The notes: generated by a model from the letters alone, not told the origin. Positions 1 through 9,019 are shown, counted from the stretch's first letter. The stretch: DNA of 64,000 nt from Photobacterium carnosum (GCF_002849605.1 NZ_NPIB01000012.1:1-64000); one strand, 5' to 3'. Numbers and translations: made by a program.

Positions 1-136
1 GACATACGCCAGTTGCAACGATGCGAACTAATACTTCACCAGCACGAGGTAACATTACATCAATTTCTTCAACAGAAAGAGGTTGTTTAGGACCCCATGC
101 GATAGCAGCTTTTGATTTGATAAATTTGTCAGTCAT
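1..136 (-). CDS. frmA: S-(hydroxymethyl)glutathione dehydrogenase (class III alcohol dehydrogenase), N-terminal part
   Basis: Oxidises the formaldehyde-glutathione adduct to S-formylglutathione with NAD+ in the cytoplasm. Only the first 45 codons lie in the window; the gene runs out of the left edge. The visible N-terminus opens with MTDKFIKSKAAIAWGP and ends in IVATGVC, matching the KAAIAW opening and the ATGVC segment whose cysteine is a catalytic zinc ligand in this family. The ATG at 136 has a GAGAG-type ribosome site just upstream. Two gfa genes upstream on the same strand, which make the substrate adduct, support the call. A perfect 16-bp palindrome lies about 28 bp before the start. 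Confidence 0.85.
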   Translation of the reverse strand, partial: MTDKFIKSKAAIAWGPKQPLSVEEIDVMLPRAGEVLVRIVATGVC

Positions 137-163
137 CGTTCACTCTCTTAAAATATAAGTGAC

Positions 164-179
164 CCATGTTTAAACATGG
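164..179. promoter_or_regulatory. 16-bp perfect palindrome upstream of frmA
   Basis: The sequence CCATGTTTAAACATGG is a perfect inverted repeat centred between 171 and 172, about 28 bp before the frmA start codon. This suits a repressor operator overlapping the promoter or 5' leader. No regulator gene is identified for it here, so the function is inference. Confidence 0.4.
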
Positions 180-490
180 TGTTCGTTGTTAATTATAGTC
201 ACAGGTTTAATATCATCATTGTGACTTGATGCCGCTATTATATTTGTTTCTTAAAAATTGATAATCCCTTAAATTGTAAAATCATTATTACTGAAGGGTA
301 ACAATAAGTCTATCTTCTCATGGTAAATAGGATATTACTCATGTTTGTTCTTATTTTAGGCGATACTACCTATTGATGTGAATATCTAGCTATTATTAAT
401 TGTAAATACTTTTAAATGAGGGCATAGATTGTCTAGGATTAGTCTTTTAACTATGACCGTTATTTTTACCATTTGAGATGAAATTTAGAT
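180..490. other. intergenic region frmA-gfa
   Basis: About 310 bp of AT-rich DNA between the frmA operator-like palindrome and the gfa copy 1 terminator. No ORF, RNA gene or clear repeat was seen. It should hold the frmA promoter, but no hexamer pair stood out enough to call. Confidence 0.4.
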
Positions 491-526
491 AAAAAAAAAG
501 CAATATCAAAAGATATTGCTTTTTAA
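491..526 (-). terminator. rho-independent terminator of gfa copy 1
   Basis: AAAAGCAATATC and GATATTGCTTTT form a 12-bp stem with a four-base loop. On the minus strand it is followed by a run of T. It sits about 30 bp past the gfa copy 1 stop codon. Confidence 0.8.
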
Positions 527-556
527 AGAATAAAATAATTCAGCTATTTATTATGC

Positions 557-1120
557 TTATTTTTGGCTTTGAGCATAAACGTGTGCTGCAATTGCATCCA
601 TTAGTGCTGGAGATAGGCAATCGTATGTATTAAGACCTAGTTCGTTAAGACGTGCACGGATAGCCGTCATGTCTTTAGGATCTGTACCTGTTTCAATGAT
701 AGATGAAACAAATGCAGCAAACTCAGGTGCAGACCAACCTTTGTCAGTTGATAGTTCTGTATGAACAAAATCTAAACCGAAGAATGGGTGATTAGCATTC
801 TCGATACGACCGTACATGTGAACGCCACATTCTTTACAAGCATGACGTTGAATTGCTGCAGACTCATCGATAATAACAAGCTTTTCTGCGTTAGCAATTA
901 CTTCAACGTTGTCACGAGAGATAACAGCGATTTGTGAAAATACTGCGCCTTCAGGTTTCCAGCACTTAGAACAACCACAAGCATGGTTATGTGCAGTTTG
1001 ACCAGATAGTTTCACACGAACTGTATTTGATTCACAGTTACAGTTTAATACGCCACCTTGGAAGTTTTCTTTAGTTGCAGTAAAACCGTTATCAATTGCA
1101 GGGTGTAGAGATATAGACAT
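557..1120 (-). CDS. gfa: S-(hydroxymethyl)glutathione synthase (Gfa), copy 1
   Basis: Glutathione-dependent formaldehyde-activating enzyme; promotes condensation of formaldehyde with glutathione ahead of FrmA. The 187-residue length is typical of the Gfa/CENP-V fold. The zinc-binding cysteine groups are visible: CNC near residue 28, CGCSKC near 48-53 and CKEC near 95-98. A close paralogue lies directly upstream on the same strand at 1423-2034 with about 300 bp between them. That gap is wide for an operon, so separate transcription is possible. The start ATG at 1120 gives a family-like N-terminus ([12 protein letters not shown]). Confidence 0.88.
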   Translation of the reverse strand: MSISLHPAIDNGFTATKENFQGGVLNCNCESNTVRVKLSGQTAHNHACGCSKCWKPEGAVFSQIAVISRDNVEVIANAEKLVIIDESAAIQRHACKECGVHMYGRIENANHPFFGLDFVHTELSTDKGWSAPEFAAFVSSIIETGTDPKDMTAIRARLNELGLNTYDCLSPALMDAIAAHVYAQSQK

Positions 1121-1422
1121 AATGTTTCTCTTATTGGATTGTTATTAGATGATTTATTTTTTAGGTTTATTATAATTAATTATAAAGACCATTTTTAAAT
1201 ATTATATTTATTTGTATAAGCACAATTAAAAATTAATTAAAATAATAATTAACAAATAGATATTGGGTTGATGTAGTACATTCTATGCTTAATTTTATTT
1301 TCCACAATAACGAATACTGTAATTGATTATTACCAAATAGGAACAATCGAAAATAAAGGTAGACAGCCCTAGTAAGGCACAACTTAAAAGGGCGTTCTTA
1401 TGAAAATAAATTAGCGGTGATT
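1121..1422. other. intergenic region between the two gfa copies
   Basis: 302 bp, very AT-rich, no ORF. A weak GCCCT/AGGGC inverted repeat lies around 1362-1394, just after the gfa copy 2 stop on the minus strand, and may be a poor terminator. Presumably carries the promoter of gfa copy 1. Confidence 0.35.
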
Positions 1423-2034
1423 TTATTTATTTTTACTAATGTGGGTTGAAATAGCATCCATTAAGTCGGGTGATAAGCAATCATAAGTTTCTAAACCTAA
1501 TGATTCAAAACGCTCACGAATTGCTGGCATTGATTTAGGATCAGTACCTGTTTCAATAATTGATGAAACAAATGCGGCAAACGTAGGCGCAGACCAGCCT
1601 TGCTCGCTTGATAGTTCAGTGTGAACGAAGTCTAAGCCGTAAAATGGGTGGTTTGTGTCTTCAATACGGCCATACATATGAACGCCACAATCTTTACAAG
1701 CATGACGTTGAATGGTTGCTGTTTTATCAACGATGATTAATTTTTTAGCATTGGCGATTACTTCAACATTATTTTTTGGAATAACGGCGACTTGTGAAAA
1801 TAATGCGCCTTTAGGTTTCCAGCATTTAGAACAGCCACAAGCGTGGTTATGAGCAGTTTGACCATTTAACTTAACGGTAACTTTATTTCTTCGGCATTGA
1901 CAGCTAATTAAACCACTTTTAAATGTATTTTTAGTTGGTTTAATTCCACCATCTATTGCTGGATGCAATTTAATAAAAGATGTCGTTGAACCTTCGGTAT
2001 TATTACCGAATAACTTAGCAAAGAATTTTTTCAT
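1423..2034 (-). CDS. gfa: S-(hydroxymethyl)glutathione synthase (Gfa), copy 2
   Basis: Second Gfa paralogue, 203 residues, closely similar to copy 1 over its whole core, including CGCSKC and CKDC zinc cysteine groups. It differs by a basic N-terminal extension ([16 protein letters not shown]) that copy 1 lacks, so the HPAIDGG segment starts about 20 residues later. The ATG at 2034 is the only reasonable start. A heptanucleotide repeat array ends about 75 bp upstream of this start, so expression could depend on repeat number (inference). Either copy could be the main formaldehyde enzyme. Confidence 0.85.
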   Translation of the reverse strand: MKKFFAKLFGNNTEGSTTSFIKLHPAIDGGIKPTKNTFKSGLISCQCRRNKVTVKLNGQTAHNHACGCSKCWKPKGALFSQVAVIPKNNVEVIANAKKLIIVDKTATIQRHACKDCGVHMYGRIEDTNHPFYGLDFVHTELSSEQGWSAPTFAAFVSSIIETGTDPKSMPAIRERFESLGLETYDCLSPDLMDAISTHISKNK

Positions 2035-2108
2035 TATATTAATCTTAATCTGTATAGTAGGATAAAGTATTAAATATTTTATGATAAAAAGAATATTAAC
2101 GATAAAAT

Positions 2109-2210
2109 ATTAGGTATTAGGTATTAGGTATTAGGTATTAGGTATTAGGTATTAGGTATTAGGTATTAGGTATTAGGTATTAGGTATTAGGTATTAGGTA
2201 TTAGGTATTA
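2109..2210. repeat. 14-copy heptanucleotide tandem repeat (ATTAGGT)n
   Basis: Fourteen exact copies of ATTAGGT from 2109 to 2206 plus a partial ATTA to 2210, with no unit variants. It lies between the ndh stop and the gfa copy 2 start, about 75 bp upstream of that ATG on the minus strand. Perfect short-unit arrays of this length are prone to slipped-strand change. The unit is not a multiple of three, but it lies outside any ORF, so only spacing would vary. Confidence 0.97.
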
Positions 2211-2211
2211 T

Positions 2212-2237
2212 ATTCGGCTAATAATGATTAGCCGAAT
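2212..2237 (-). terminator. hairpin after ndh, possible terminator
   Basis: ATTCGGCTAAT and ATTAGCCGAAT form a perfect 11-bp stem with a four-base loop, 14 bp past the ndh stop and directly abutting the heptamer array. There is no clear T run on the minus strand, so termination is likely but not certain. Confidence 0.55.
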
Positions 2238-2251
2238 ATTTATTATGTTTG

Positions 2252-3478
2252 TTACATGCCGTTAGGTTGGAATAAAGCTTTTAAGCGTTTAGTAATAATT
2301 AAACGTGATACAGTAAACATACCTTCAACGGTACGTTGGTGAAGGCGGAAAATTGTATCGTAAAGACGACGAATTAACCGTCCTTTAAAGACTAATTTAT
2401 TTGCCATCTTTGAATGAGGTGCAAATGAACCAACAGCAAAGTGGTGACCAACAGCGACAACCATACCACCGTCTTTAAATTCAAAATCAGTTAGTTCTTT
2501 ACCGCGTAATAAATCGGTCAAGCTTTTAGTTAAATGCACTGCAGCGCGGTTAGCAGCTTGTGCTTTTGGCGGTACAAAGCTACCGTCAGCCTGTGGAATT
2601 GATGCACAATCACCTAAAGAGAAAATGCTGTTATCAACAGTTGTTGTTAAGTTTGCATTAACAAGGATTTGGTTCATACGGTTATATTCTAGACCACCGA
2701 TGCCATTTAACCAGTCAGGTGCTTTTACGCCAGCAGCCCAGAACTGAATATCTGCTTCTAATGGTTGATTATCCGCGGTTACCATACCGTGATCTGATAC
2801 TTCGCTGATGCGGGTATTAAGCAATACATTAATATTGGTACGTTTTAGTTCTTTTAATACTTTTTCTGACATTTTTAGTGGGCTATTTGGTAGCACACGA
2901 TCAGCAGCTTCAATTAAGTTAATTGTTAGTTTAGCTGCATTGTAACGTTGTAGCTTGTGGCTTACACGAGCAAGCTCTGCTGCAAGTTCAACACCTGTTG
3001 CACCTGCACCTACAATATTTACAGTGCGATCACTACCTTCACGTAGTAATTGACTGATTTTATTCCATGCATGACGAGCTTGGCTTGCTGAATCAAGGAA
3101 AATACAGTTATCACGTGCACCTGTCGTATTAAAATCATTACTTACAGCGCCGACAGCAACAACAAGGTAATCATATTTAACCATCGCTTCTGTGCCATCA
3201 TTACGGCGAACAGCGAGCATTTTATTTTCACGGTTAATATCAGTCATTGCTGCTTGATAATGTTGGTAACCGTTAATTGCACCATGAGTGAAATAGCAAA
3301 CAGAATCTAACTCACGGTCAAAAGTACCCGCAGCAATTTCATGCAGACGTGGTTTCCAATAGTGATCAGTTTCTGGTTCAACCAGAATAATTTCATGTTT
3401 TTTACGATTAGCTTTAGCTAACAATGTAGATAGTTCTATACCGGCAGCACCGCCACCTACAATAACGATTCGTGACAT
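2252..3478 (-). CDS. ndh: type II NADH:quinone oxidoreductase (NDH-2)
   Basis: Single-subunit, non-proton-pumping NADH dehydrogenase that passes electrons to quinone at the inner face of the cytoplasmic membrane. The protein has 408 residues, slightly shorter than the ~430 common in the family. An FAD-binding dinucleotide fold opens the protein (VIVGGGAAGIE, residues 5-15). An NADH-binding fold follows near residues 155-170 (VGAGATGVELAAELA). An SLGDCAS segment near residue 287 contacts FAD. The basic, hydrophobic C-terminus fits peripheral membrane attachment. It is monocistronic or reads into gfa. Its 5' region contains several inverted repeats. A sulfide:quinone oxidoreductase is less likely, since the paired redox cysteines are not evident. 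Confidence 0.85.
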   Translation of the reverse strand: MSRIVIVGGGAAGIELSTLLAKANRKKHEIILVEPETDHYWKPRLHEIAAGTFDRELDSVCYFTHGAINGYQHYQAAMTDINRENKMLAVRRNDGTEAMVKYDYLVVAVGAVSNDFNTTGARDNCIFLDSASQARHAWNKISQLLREGSDRTVNIVGAGATGVELAAELARVSHKLQRYNAAKLTINLIEAADRVLPNSPLKMSEKVLKELKRTNINVLLNTRISEVSDHGMVTADNQPLEADIQFWAAGVKAPDWLNGIGGLEYNRMNQILVNANLTTTVDNSIFSLGDCASIPQADGSFVPPKAQAANRAAVHLTKSLTDLLRGKELTDFEFKDGGMVVAVGHHFAVGSFAPHSKMANKLVFKGRLIRRLYDTIFRLHQRTVEGMFTVSRLIITKRLKALFQPNGM

Positions 3479-3645
3479 AACGAATACCTCAAAAAGTGAA
3501 CCCTAGACATCATTCTCAGGGGATGGTCTTTCCATCATTAAAGCTATGAGCTGATCCGTTGCTACAAAATGATTTTTTATTAGCCCTAATACGTAGGGCC
3601 GCTACCTGATATCTTATATGTAATGAATTTCTTTGATATAAGACA
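3479..3645 (-). promoter_or_regulatory. inverted-repeat-rich leader of ndh
   Basis: On the minus strand the ndh upstream region holds several possible stems. TCTTATAT/ATATAAGA arms lie at 3612-3619 and 3636-3643. A GCCCTA/TAGGGC hairpin with a five-base loop lies at 3583-3599. A GATGG/CCATC hairpin lies around 3522-3535. I do not recognise a known riboswitch class. It could be a structured 5' UTR or clustered operators. Confidence 0.35.
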
Positions 3646-4021
3646 ATTAAATCAGTCAAAATTCAAGTTCTGTGAACTAAACAAGGGTATTTTTTTTAAA
3701 ATATCTTAGTTGAGCCAGGAGTGACTATTATATTGCTAACTCATTTAATGACAATAGAGTAAAAAACAAATAACTTTTACTCTGTAGTAATAATCAGGAA
3801 CGAAAATATACTTTAAAAAATAATGATGGCAATAAATTGTTAGTAAAATGACAGTATTCAGGTCTATAGATAATCTGCATAACTATACATTTATAAACAG
3901 AAAAAAGGATAAAGAGAGTAAGTGTGACAAATGGCAGTGTTCTTATAGAGTAAGAATTAAAGCGCTATTAAAGATAGAGGGGATAGCATGAGTAGAGGCG
4001 CTCATGCTAAATAATGATTAT
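3646..4021. other. intergenic region LysR-ndh
   Basis: About 375 bp between the ndh leader and the LysR gene stop. AT-rich, no ORF with coding character, no clear terminator or repeat seen. Confidence 0.35.
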
Positions 4022-4915
4022 TTAAAATGATTCAATATTAGTAAATTGTCCTTGAAGCCAATGAATAGCAGGACTTAATTGGGAACCAATAGGATAAATA
4101 AGAGATGCTGACCATACATTACTAGTGATTTTACTGAATGAAAGGTTAAGTTTTTGTACTAATTCATTCTTAAGATCATGTTGTAATACGAAATCAGGTA
4201 AACAACAGATACCAATATCTTCACGGCATAATGATAAAATAGTATGGATATCTTCAACATGCCATAATTGTAATGCGGCTTTTGCTTCTTCAAAAGGTAG
4301 AGAATCTAAAGAGGCTGGAATTAATAGACGTTGTTGACAGAAATCTTGGTAGCTTAATGTTGTTGCGCCATCATTAAATTTATCAAGGTAAGATTGCGTC
4401 GCAACCCAACTGACATTGATATTGAATGCTTGGGTATATTCTAGATTCATCTTATTTTCATGATCAAAAATACCCAGTGCGATATCAAGGTTTTTAGCTT
4501 TTATCTCTTCAGCTAAGCGTTTACTATTTTGTTGCATAATAAATAATTCAATATTAGGCAAATCAGAGGATAGTTTTTTTATTATTGATAGTATTTTATC
4601 ATTACAAACCAGTGGATCTATCCCCACTTTTATTTTTACATCATTCATATGGTAAATAGATAATGATCGCTCAAGAAATGTTTGATATTGCGCCATCATT
4701 ATTTTTGCATTTTTTAGTACATGTTCCCCTTTTTCTGTAAGGCGAGGGCATTTACTTGAACGGTCAAATACTTGAAACCCTAAATCGAGTTCAAAATTTT
4801 GAATAGTGAGGCTAACTGCAGCTTGAGTTTTATTTAGCTGTCGTGCAGCAGCACTAAACGAACCATATTCGGCAGCAGCAATAAATGAGGTAAGAGTTTC
4901 AATCTTTATATTCAT
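4022..4915 (-). CDS. LysR-family transcriptional regulator
   Basis: DNA-binding regulator of 297 residues. The N-terminal winged helix-turn-helix spans about residues 4-63 (FIAAAEYGSFSAAARQLNKT, then AVSLTIQNFE). A periplasmic-binding-like effector domain covers about 90-290. It lies downstream of the NRAMP-like and acetolactate genes on the same strand, whereas AlsR-type activators of acetoin operons are usually divergent from them. Control of the neighbouring acetoin genes is therefore possible but not shown. The upstream 250 bp carries its own promoter region. No effector can be named. Confidence 0.8.
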   Translation of the reverse strand: MNIKIETLTSFIAAAEYGSFSAAARQLNKTQAAVSLTIQNFELDLGFQVFDRSSKCPRLTEKGEHVLKNAKIMMAQYQTFLERSLSIYHMNDVKIKVGIDPLVCNDKILSIIKKLSSDLPNIELFIMQQNSKRLAEEIKAKNLDIALGIFDHENKMNLEYTQAFNINVSWVATQSYLDKFNDGATTLSYQDFCQQRLLIPASLDSLPFEEAKAALQLWHVEDIHTILSLCREDIGICCLPDFVLQHDLKNELVQKLNLSFSKITSNVWSASLIYPIGSQLSPAIHWLQGQFTNIESF

Positions 4916-5162
4916 TTTTTAACGATTCATCTTATTTTATTATTATGGATATAATCATATCTTATCAAACTGTATAAGAATGATAGTAATATAGCTGCTC
5001 TAATATAACTAAATCATATATATAATAGCAACTATTAGTGATTTTATAATAACATTTAATGCCAATTTGTAACTAAATAGTTATTGATTATGTCTTGACG
5101 CGATAATTAACATAAATATTAATTAAAATGGAAGACATATTTAGTGAGATGTCTCCCATTAA

Positions 5163-6389
5163 TTAGCCGATAAATTTAGTAATAAAACCACTAATATTAG
5201 ATAGGCTAGCTAAGCTCATGATAATTACAATAGTAATGCCAATAGCGGTCAGATAAAGAGGGTGTTTATAATCACCAACAATATTGGGTTTTCGTGTAGC
5301 AGCAAGCATTGTCGCGAGCACTATTGGTAGAATAATACTGTTGACTAGACCTGCTAGCATCAGTAATAGAATCGGCATGTTCATTAATACTGTGCCTAAG
5401 GTCGTGAAGATTATAAATCCAACACACCATGCTTTTTCATTACGAGCAACAATAGGGAAAAGGGTTTTTATGAGAGATATAGCCATGTAGGAATTACCAA
5501 CTACCGAAGTAATTGAAGCAACAAATAAGACTAAGCCAAAAATAAAGTAACCAATATCACCTGCGCCGTGGCGAAATGCGTCTGCTGCTGGGTTTGATTT
5601 ATCTAATGTTACTCCAGTTGTGATAACACCTAATATCGCACAAAATAATAAAATTCGAATAATGACCGCAATTGATATTCCGGCCCATGCCGTTTTGATG
5701 ACATTGTGTGTATTTTCAATGCCCGTTAATTTCACATCAATTAAACGTTGTGCGCCAGTATAATAGCCACCAACAGCACCACCGACGATAGTTAAGGTTG
5801 GTAATAAAAGGTTAGAAAAATCAGAAGGGGCAATCGCAGCCATTACGGTAGGTGCTAATGGCGGTAAATTGGTAAGGGCAACATAGGCGATTAATACGAT
5901 CATTAATAACCCGAGATAACGTGCCATTTGATCCATACGCTTTGATGCATTATGAACAACAAAAAGTAGACTACCAATAACACCTGTAAAAATCGCGCCC
6001 CAGGTGGTATCTAGTCCGGCTAGGACATTCATACCAAGGGCTGAGCCACTAACATTACCAAAGTTGAAAGCAACAGCGCCAAGCGCTAATAGAATACCAA
6101 TGAAATATCCCATGCCTGGTGCCACTTTATTAGCAATATCTTGAATACGTAAGCCTGAAACACCAACGATGCGCCATAAGTTCATTACAATACCAAACGT
6201 AATAAACATGGAAGCAAAAACAGGGAAAGCCATATCAATGTTATAAATATTGGTAAATACGGCAGTTTGCGTTAAAAAACCAGGACCGACAGATGTTGTG
6301 GCCATTAAAAAAGCAACACTTAAAATAGCTTTGTTTTGCCAGTTGTTGTTACGCGGGGAGGTGTTGGTGGTTAATGTGTTAGTTTGCAT
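5163..6389 (-). CDS. NRAMP-like multi-spanning transporter lacking metal motifs
   Basis: Inner-membrane protein of 408 residues with about 11 hydrophobic segments, related to the NRAMP (COG1914) fold. The N-terminal segment reads SVGPGFLTQTAVF: the family's GPG is present but the DPGN metal motif is absent. The sixth-helix region (GGAVGGYYTGAQRLIDV) has no MPH motif. It is therefore unlikely to be an ordinary Mn2+/Fe2+ carrier; relatives of this type occur beside catabolic genes. The longest frame starts at a TTG at 6401, but the ATG at 6389 after a GGGA site is preferred. It follows budA, separated from it by a terminator. The substrate is unknown; an organic acid or acetoin-pathway compound is a guess. 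Confidence 0.65.
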   Translation of the reverse strand: MQTNTLTTNTSPRNNNWQNKAILSVAFLMATTSVGPGFLTQTAVFTNIYNIDMAFPVFASMFITFGIVMNLWRIVGVSGLRIQDIANKVAPGMGYFIGILLALGAVAFNFGNVSGSALGMNVLAGLDTTWGAIFTGVIGSLLFVVHNASKRMDQMARYLGLLMIVLIAYVALTNLPPLAPTVMAAIAPSDFSNLLLPTLTIVGGAVGGYYTGAQRLIDVKLTGIENTHNVIKTAWAGISIAVIIRILLFCAILGVITTGVTLDKSNPAADAFRHGAGDIGYFIFGLVLFVASITSVVGNSYMAISLIKTLFPIVARNEKAWCVGFIIFTTLGTVLMNMPILLLMLAGLVNSIILPIVLATMLAATRKPNIVGDYKHPLYLTAIGITIVIIMSLASLSNISGFITKFIG

Positions 6390-6568
6390 AATCAATCCCA
6401 AAATTAATGTCTCTCATATTTATAAAAATAGAAAGACAACTGATGGGGATCAGCTGCATTGTGATGACGTTTTTTTTGCTAAAAAGTAATGCAATGTAAT
6501 CGATTGCTTTAGCTGGCGCAGATAATAGAGATAGTCTTGGTTATTGTCAATAATGTTTTTTAAATAGT

Positions 6569-6599
6569 AAAAAAAACCCCATTATTATAAATAACAGGG
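6569..6599 (-). terminator. rho-independent terminator after budA
   Basis: On the minus strand CCCTGTTATT pairs with AATAATGGGG (two wobble pairs) and is followed by eight T. It lies about 25 bp past the budA stop and separates budBA from the NRAMP-like gene. Confidence 0.8.
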
Positions 6600-6622
6600 C
6601 TTGAAACAACACGTCTTAGCGA

Positions 6623-7342
6623 TTATTTTTCGGTAGTATGGATAGCCGCTTTAAGATCGTCAGGATTTAAATCAGCACGATCAAATTCTTGAGATGCAGG
6701 CATGCGTAAATGGAAATCTTTAAATATTTCAACTTCAGTAGTGCCTTCTGTCAAAATAAAGTCACTGACATGACCACCTTGAGTACGATCATCACTAATG
6801 AAATGGAAATGGAAGCCAGGAACATTAATACCGATCATGTATTCAGGGATCTTAAAGCCAATCATTATGCCTGAGACATGGGTCATTTCTGCAATAGGTT
6901 GATGTTTTACGACTTCTACCATTGGCGGATAAGGGCGATGTTGTGCTGGAACGGTACGTGTTTTAACGTATGAAAATTTACCCGTTAAACGAATAGCATT
7001 AATTGCATTGTTAGCAACAAAATCTTTTTCTAAACACGCTTCAAACTCAGCTTTTGTTAGTTCAATAAGGCTTACTTTTTCCGTAGGTTCAAAATTAACC
7101 ACAGAAGCAAAGGGAGTGGTAATATCATGACTAACTAAATGTACTTCACCAGTACTGGTTAGTTGATAGACTTCATCACCTAAAACGATCATTTCACCAT
7201 CAAGGTCATTAAAGGTACCAATACCAAAGTTGCCGTGATCAAGTAGTTGACCAATTGTAAAATCACCTTGGTATAAACCTGCAATTAAGGCACTCATCAT
7301 TGAAGTTTGGTAAAACGTTTTGTTGTTATGTTGCTGACTCAT
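6623..7342 (-). CDS. budA: alpha-acetolactate decarboxylase
   Basis: Converts 2-acetolactate to acetoin and CO2, the second step of the butanediol/acetoin overflow route that avoids acidification. At 239 residues the length is normal. The zinc-binding histidines of the family are visible as GFHFHFI (His178, His180) and GGHV (His191), with the conserved glutamate-rich C-terminal part following. The gene starts 12 bp after the budB stop with an AGGA ribosome site, so the two form one operon. A strong terminator follows. No acetoin reductase gene is present in this window. Confidence 0.93.
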   Translation of the reverse strand: MSQQHNNKTFYQTSMMSALIAGLYQGDFTIGQLLDHGNFGIGTFNDLDGEMIVLGDEVYQLTSTGEVHLVSHDITTPFASVVNFEPTEKVSLIELTKAEFEACLEKDFVANNAINAIRLTGKFSYVKTRTVPAQHRPYPPMVEVVKHQPIAEMTHVSGIMIGFKIPEYMIGINVPGFHFHFISDDRTQGGHVSDFILTEGTTEVEIFKDFHLRMPASQEFDRADLNPDDLKAAIHTTEK

Positions 7343-7354
7343 GATGTTTTCCTA

Positions 7355-9019
7355 TTAATCTTGTTGGCAAGGGTGAAGTTGATCAAGTAGACGGCTGTTA
7401 TCGCGGTAGTCAATATTAACGTTAACTAATACAGGACCGCTTAATGCCATTGCTTTACGTAATACTGGTTCAATATCATCAGCAGTATTAATGGCTAAAC
7501 CATACGCACCAAAGCTTTCGGCATACTTAACAATATCTGGGCCCATAAAGCTCACTGCACTTTCACGACCATATTTTTTAAGCTGCTGAATTTTTACCAT
7601 GTCATAGCTGTGATCTGTCCAAACAAAGTGAACAATATTACATTTATGACGAACAGCGGTTGCTAATTCCATAGATGAGAATAAGAAACCACCATCACCA
7701 GACATTGAAATAACTTTTTCATTAGGTGTCAGTAGTGATGCTGCGATAGCCCAAGGTAAAGCAACGCCCAATGTTTGTTGGCCATTACTAAACAGTAATC
7801 GACGAGGCTCGAAACTATGGAAATAACGTGCCATCCAAATGTAGATAGAGCCTACATCGCAACATACAGTCGTATCATCACTCACAAATCGACGTAGATC
7901 ATGCACAAAACGCAATGGATGAACACCCATTGACGATGTTTTGTTTACACCCATGCGCATAATTTGTTGTAAGTCTTGACGTAAATCCTGAAATTTTTGA
8001 TTATTTTCAAGAGATTCACGTTGATCTAATTCAGCGGCAATAGAAGCAACTGAAACGGCCACATCACCGACTACTTCTGAAATAGGATTATAGCTAGCTT
8101 CTAAATCAGCTTGTTGGTAACCCACATGGATAATGGGTGTTTTACCGTCTTTATTCCATAAGATTGGATCGTATTCAATTGGGCTATAACCAATAGTAAT
8201 AATTAAATCAGAATTGTTTAATGCAATATCACCCGGTTGGTTTTTAAATAAACCCACACGACCAAGGAAACAATCATATAAATTATGAGAAATGACACCA
8301 GCAGCTGCAAAGGTGTTAACCACAGCAATTTTAGTCTGCTCAAGTAATTGACGAATGGCACCAGCAACAAATGGCTGGCTCGCATCCATACCTAATAATA
8401 ATACTGGGTTTTTAGCCGCGTTGATAAGATCGGCTGCCTGACGGATAGCTTGTGGGTGCGCACCACCAAATAAAATTGGCTTCGGTTGTTGTACTGGAAT
8501 AAAAGGAATTTGGTTAGTTAGTACATCTTGAGGAAGGCTAACAAAACTTGCCCCTTGAGTCGGTTGTTCTGCAATACGAAAAGCTTTATGAACCACGTCA
8601 GGTAAAGAAGCACTGTCCATTACTTCAGCGGAAAACTTAGTAATTGGATTAAATAGAGAACGTGTATCCATTGATTGGTGCGTATTATGGGAATACATCG
8701 AAAGTGGAACCGCACCAGCAAGGGCAACAACAGGATCACCTTCACTATTTGCAGTAGCAACACCAGTAACTAGGTTTGATGCACCAGGACCTGAAGTGGC
8801 AAGACAAACACCAGCTTTACCTGTTAAACGACCCGTCGCTGCGGCCATGAAAGCGGCATTTTGTTCATGATGACAAATAATGATTTCAGGGCCGTCATCA
8901 CAGATAGCATCAAACACGGAATCGATTTTAGCACCAGGAATACCAAAAATATGCGGAACATCGTGTGCTTTTAGGGTTGCAACGACAAGCTCTGCACCTG
9001 AGATGATTTTATTTGACAT
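7355..9019 (-). CDS. budB: acetolactate synthase, catabolic type
   Basis: Thiamine-diphosphate enzyme joining two pyruvates to 2-acetolactate. The protein has 554 residues, with an N-terminal pyrimidine-binding domain containing the cofactor glutamate (CHHEQNAAFMA, about residue 52), a central domain, and a C-terminal PP-binding domain with GDGGFLFSSMELATA near 440. Direct linkage to acetolactate decarboxylase and the lack of a regulatory small subunit gene point to the FAD-independent catabolic (BudB/AlsS) type rather than the IlvB type. The start at 9019 follows a GAGG site. The promoter must lie in 9020-9239. Confidence 0.9.
   Translation of the reverse strand: MSNKIISGAELVVATLKAHDVPHIFGIPGAKIDSVFDAICDDGPEIIICHHEQNAAFMAAATGRLTGKAGVCLATSGPGASNLVTGVATANSEGDPVVALAGAVPLSMYSHNTHQSMDTRSLFNPITKFSAEVMDSASLPDVVHKAFRIAEQPTQGASFVSLPQDVLTNQIPFIPVQQPKPILFGGAHPQAIRQAADLINAAKNPVLLLGMDASQPFVAGAIRQLLEQTKIAVVNTFAAAGVISHNLYDCFLGRVGLFKNQPGDIALNNSDLIITIGYSPIEYDPILWNKDGKTPIIHVGYQQADLEASYNPISEVVGDVAVSVASIAAELDQRESLENNQKFQDLRQDLQQIMRMGVNKTSSMGVHPLRFVHDLRRFVSDDTTVCCDVGSIYIWMARYFHSFEPRRLLFSNGQQTLGVALPWAIAASLLTPNEKVISMSGDGGFLFSSMELATAVRHKCNIVHFVWTDHSYDMVKIQQLKKYGRESAVSFMGPDIVKYAESFGAYGLAINTADDIEPVLRKAMALSGPVLVNVNIDYRDNSRLLDQLHPCQQD

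Noticed and set aside
3479..3645. TPP or other known riboswitch before ndh
   Set aside because: A CTGAGA string occurs but the other conserved elements of the TPP aptamer are absent.
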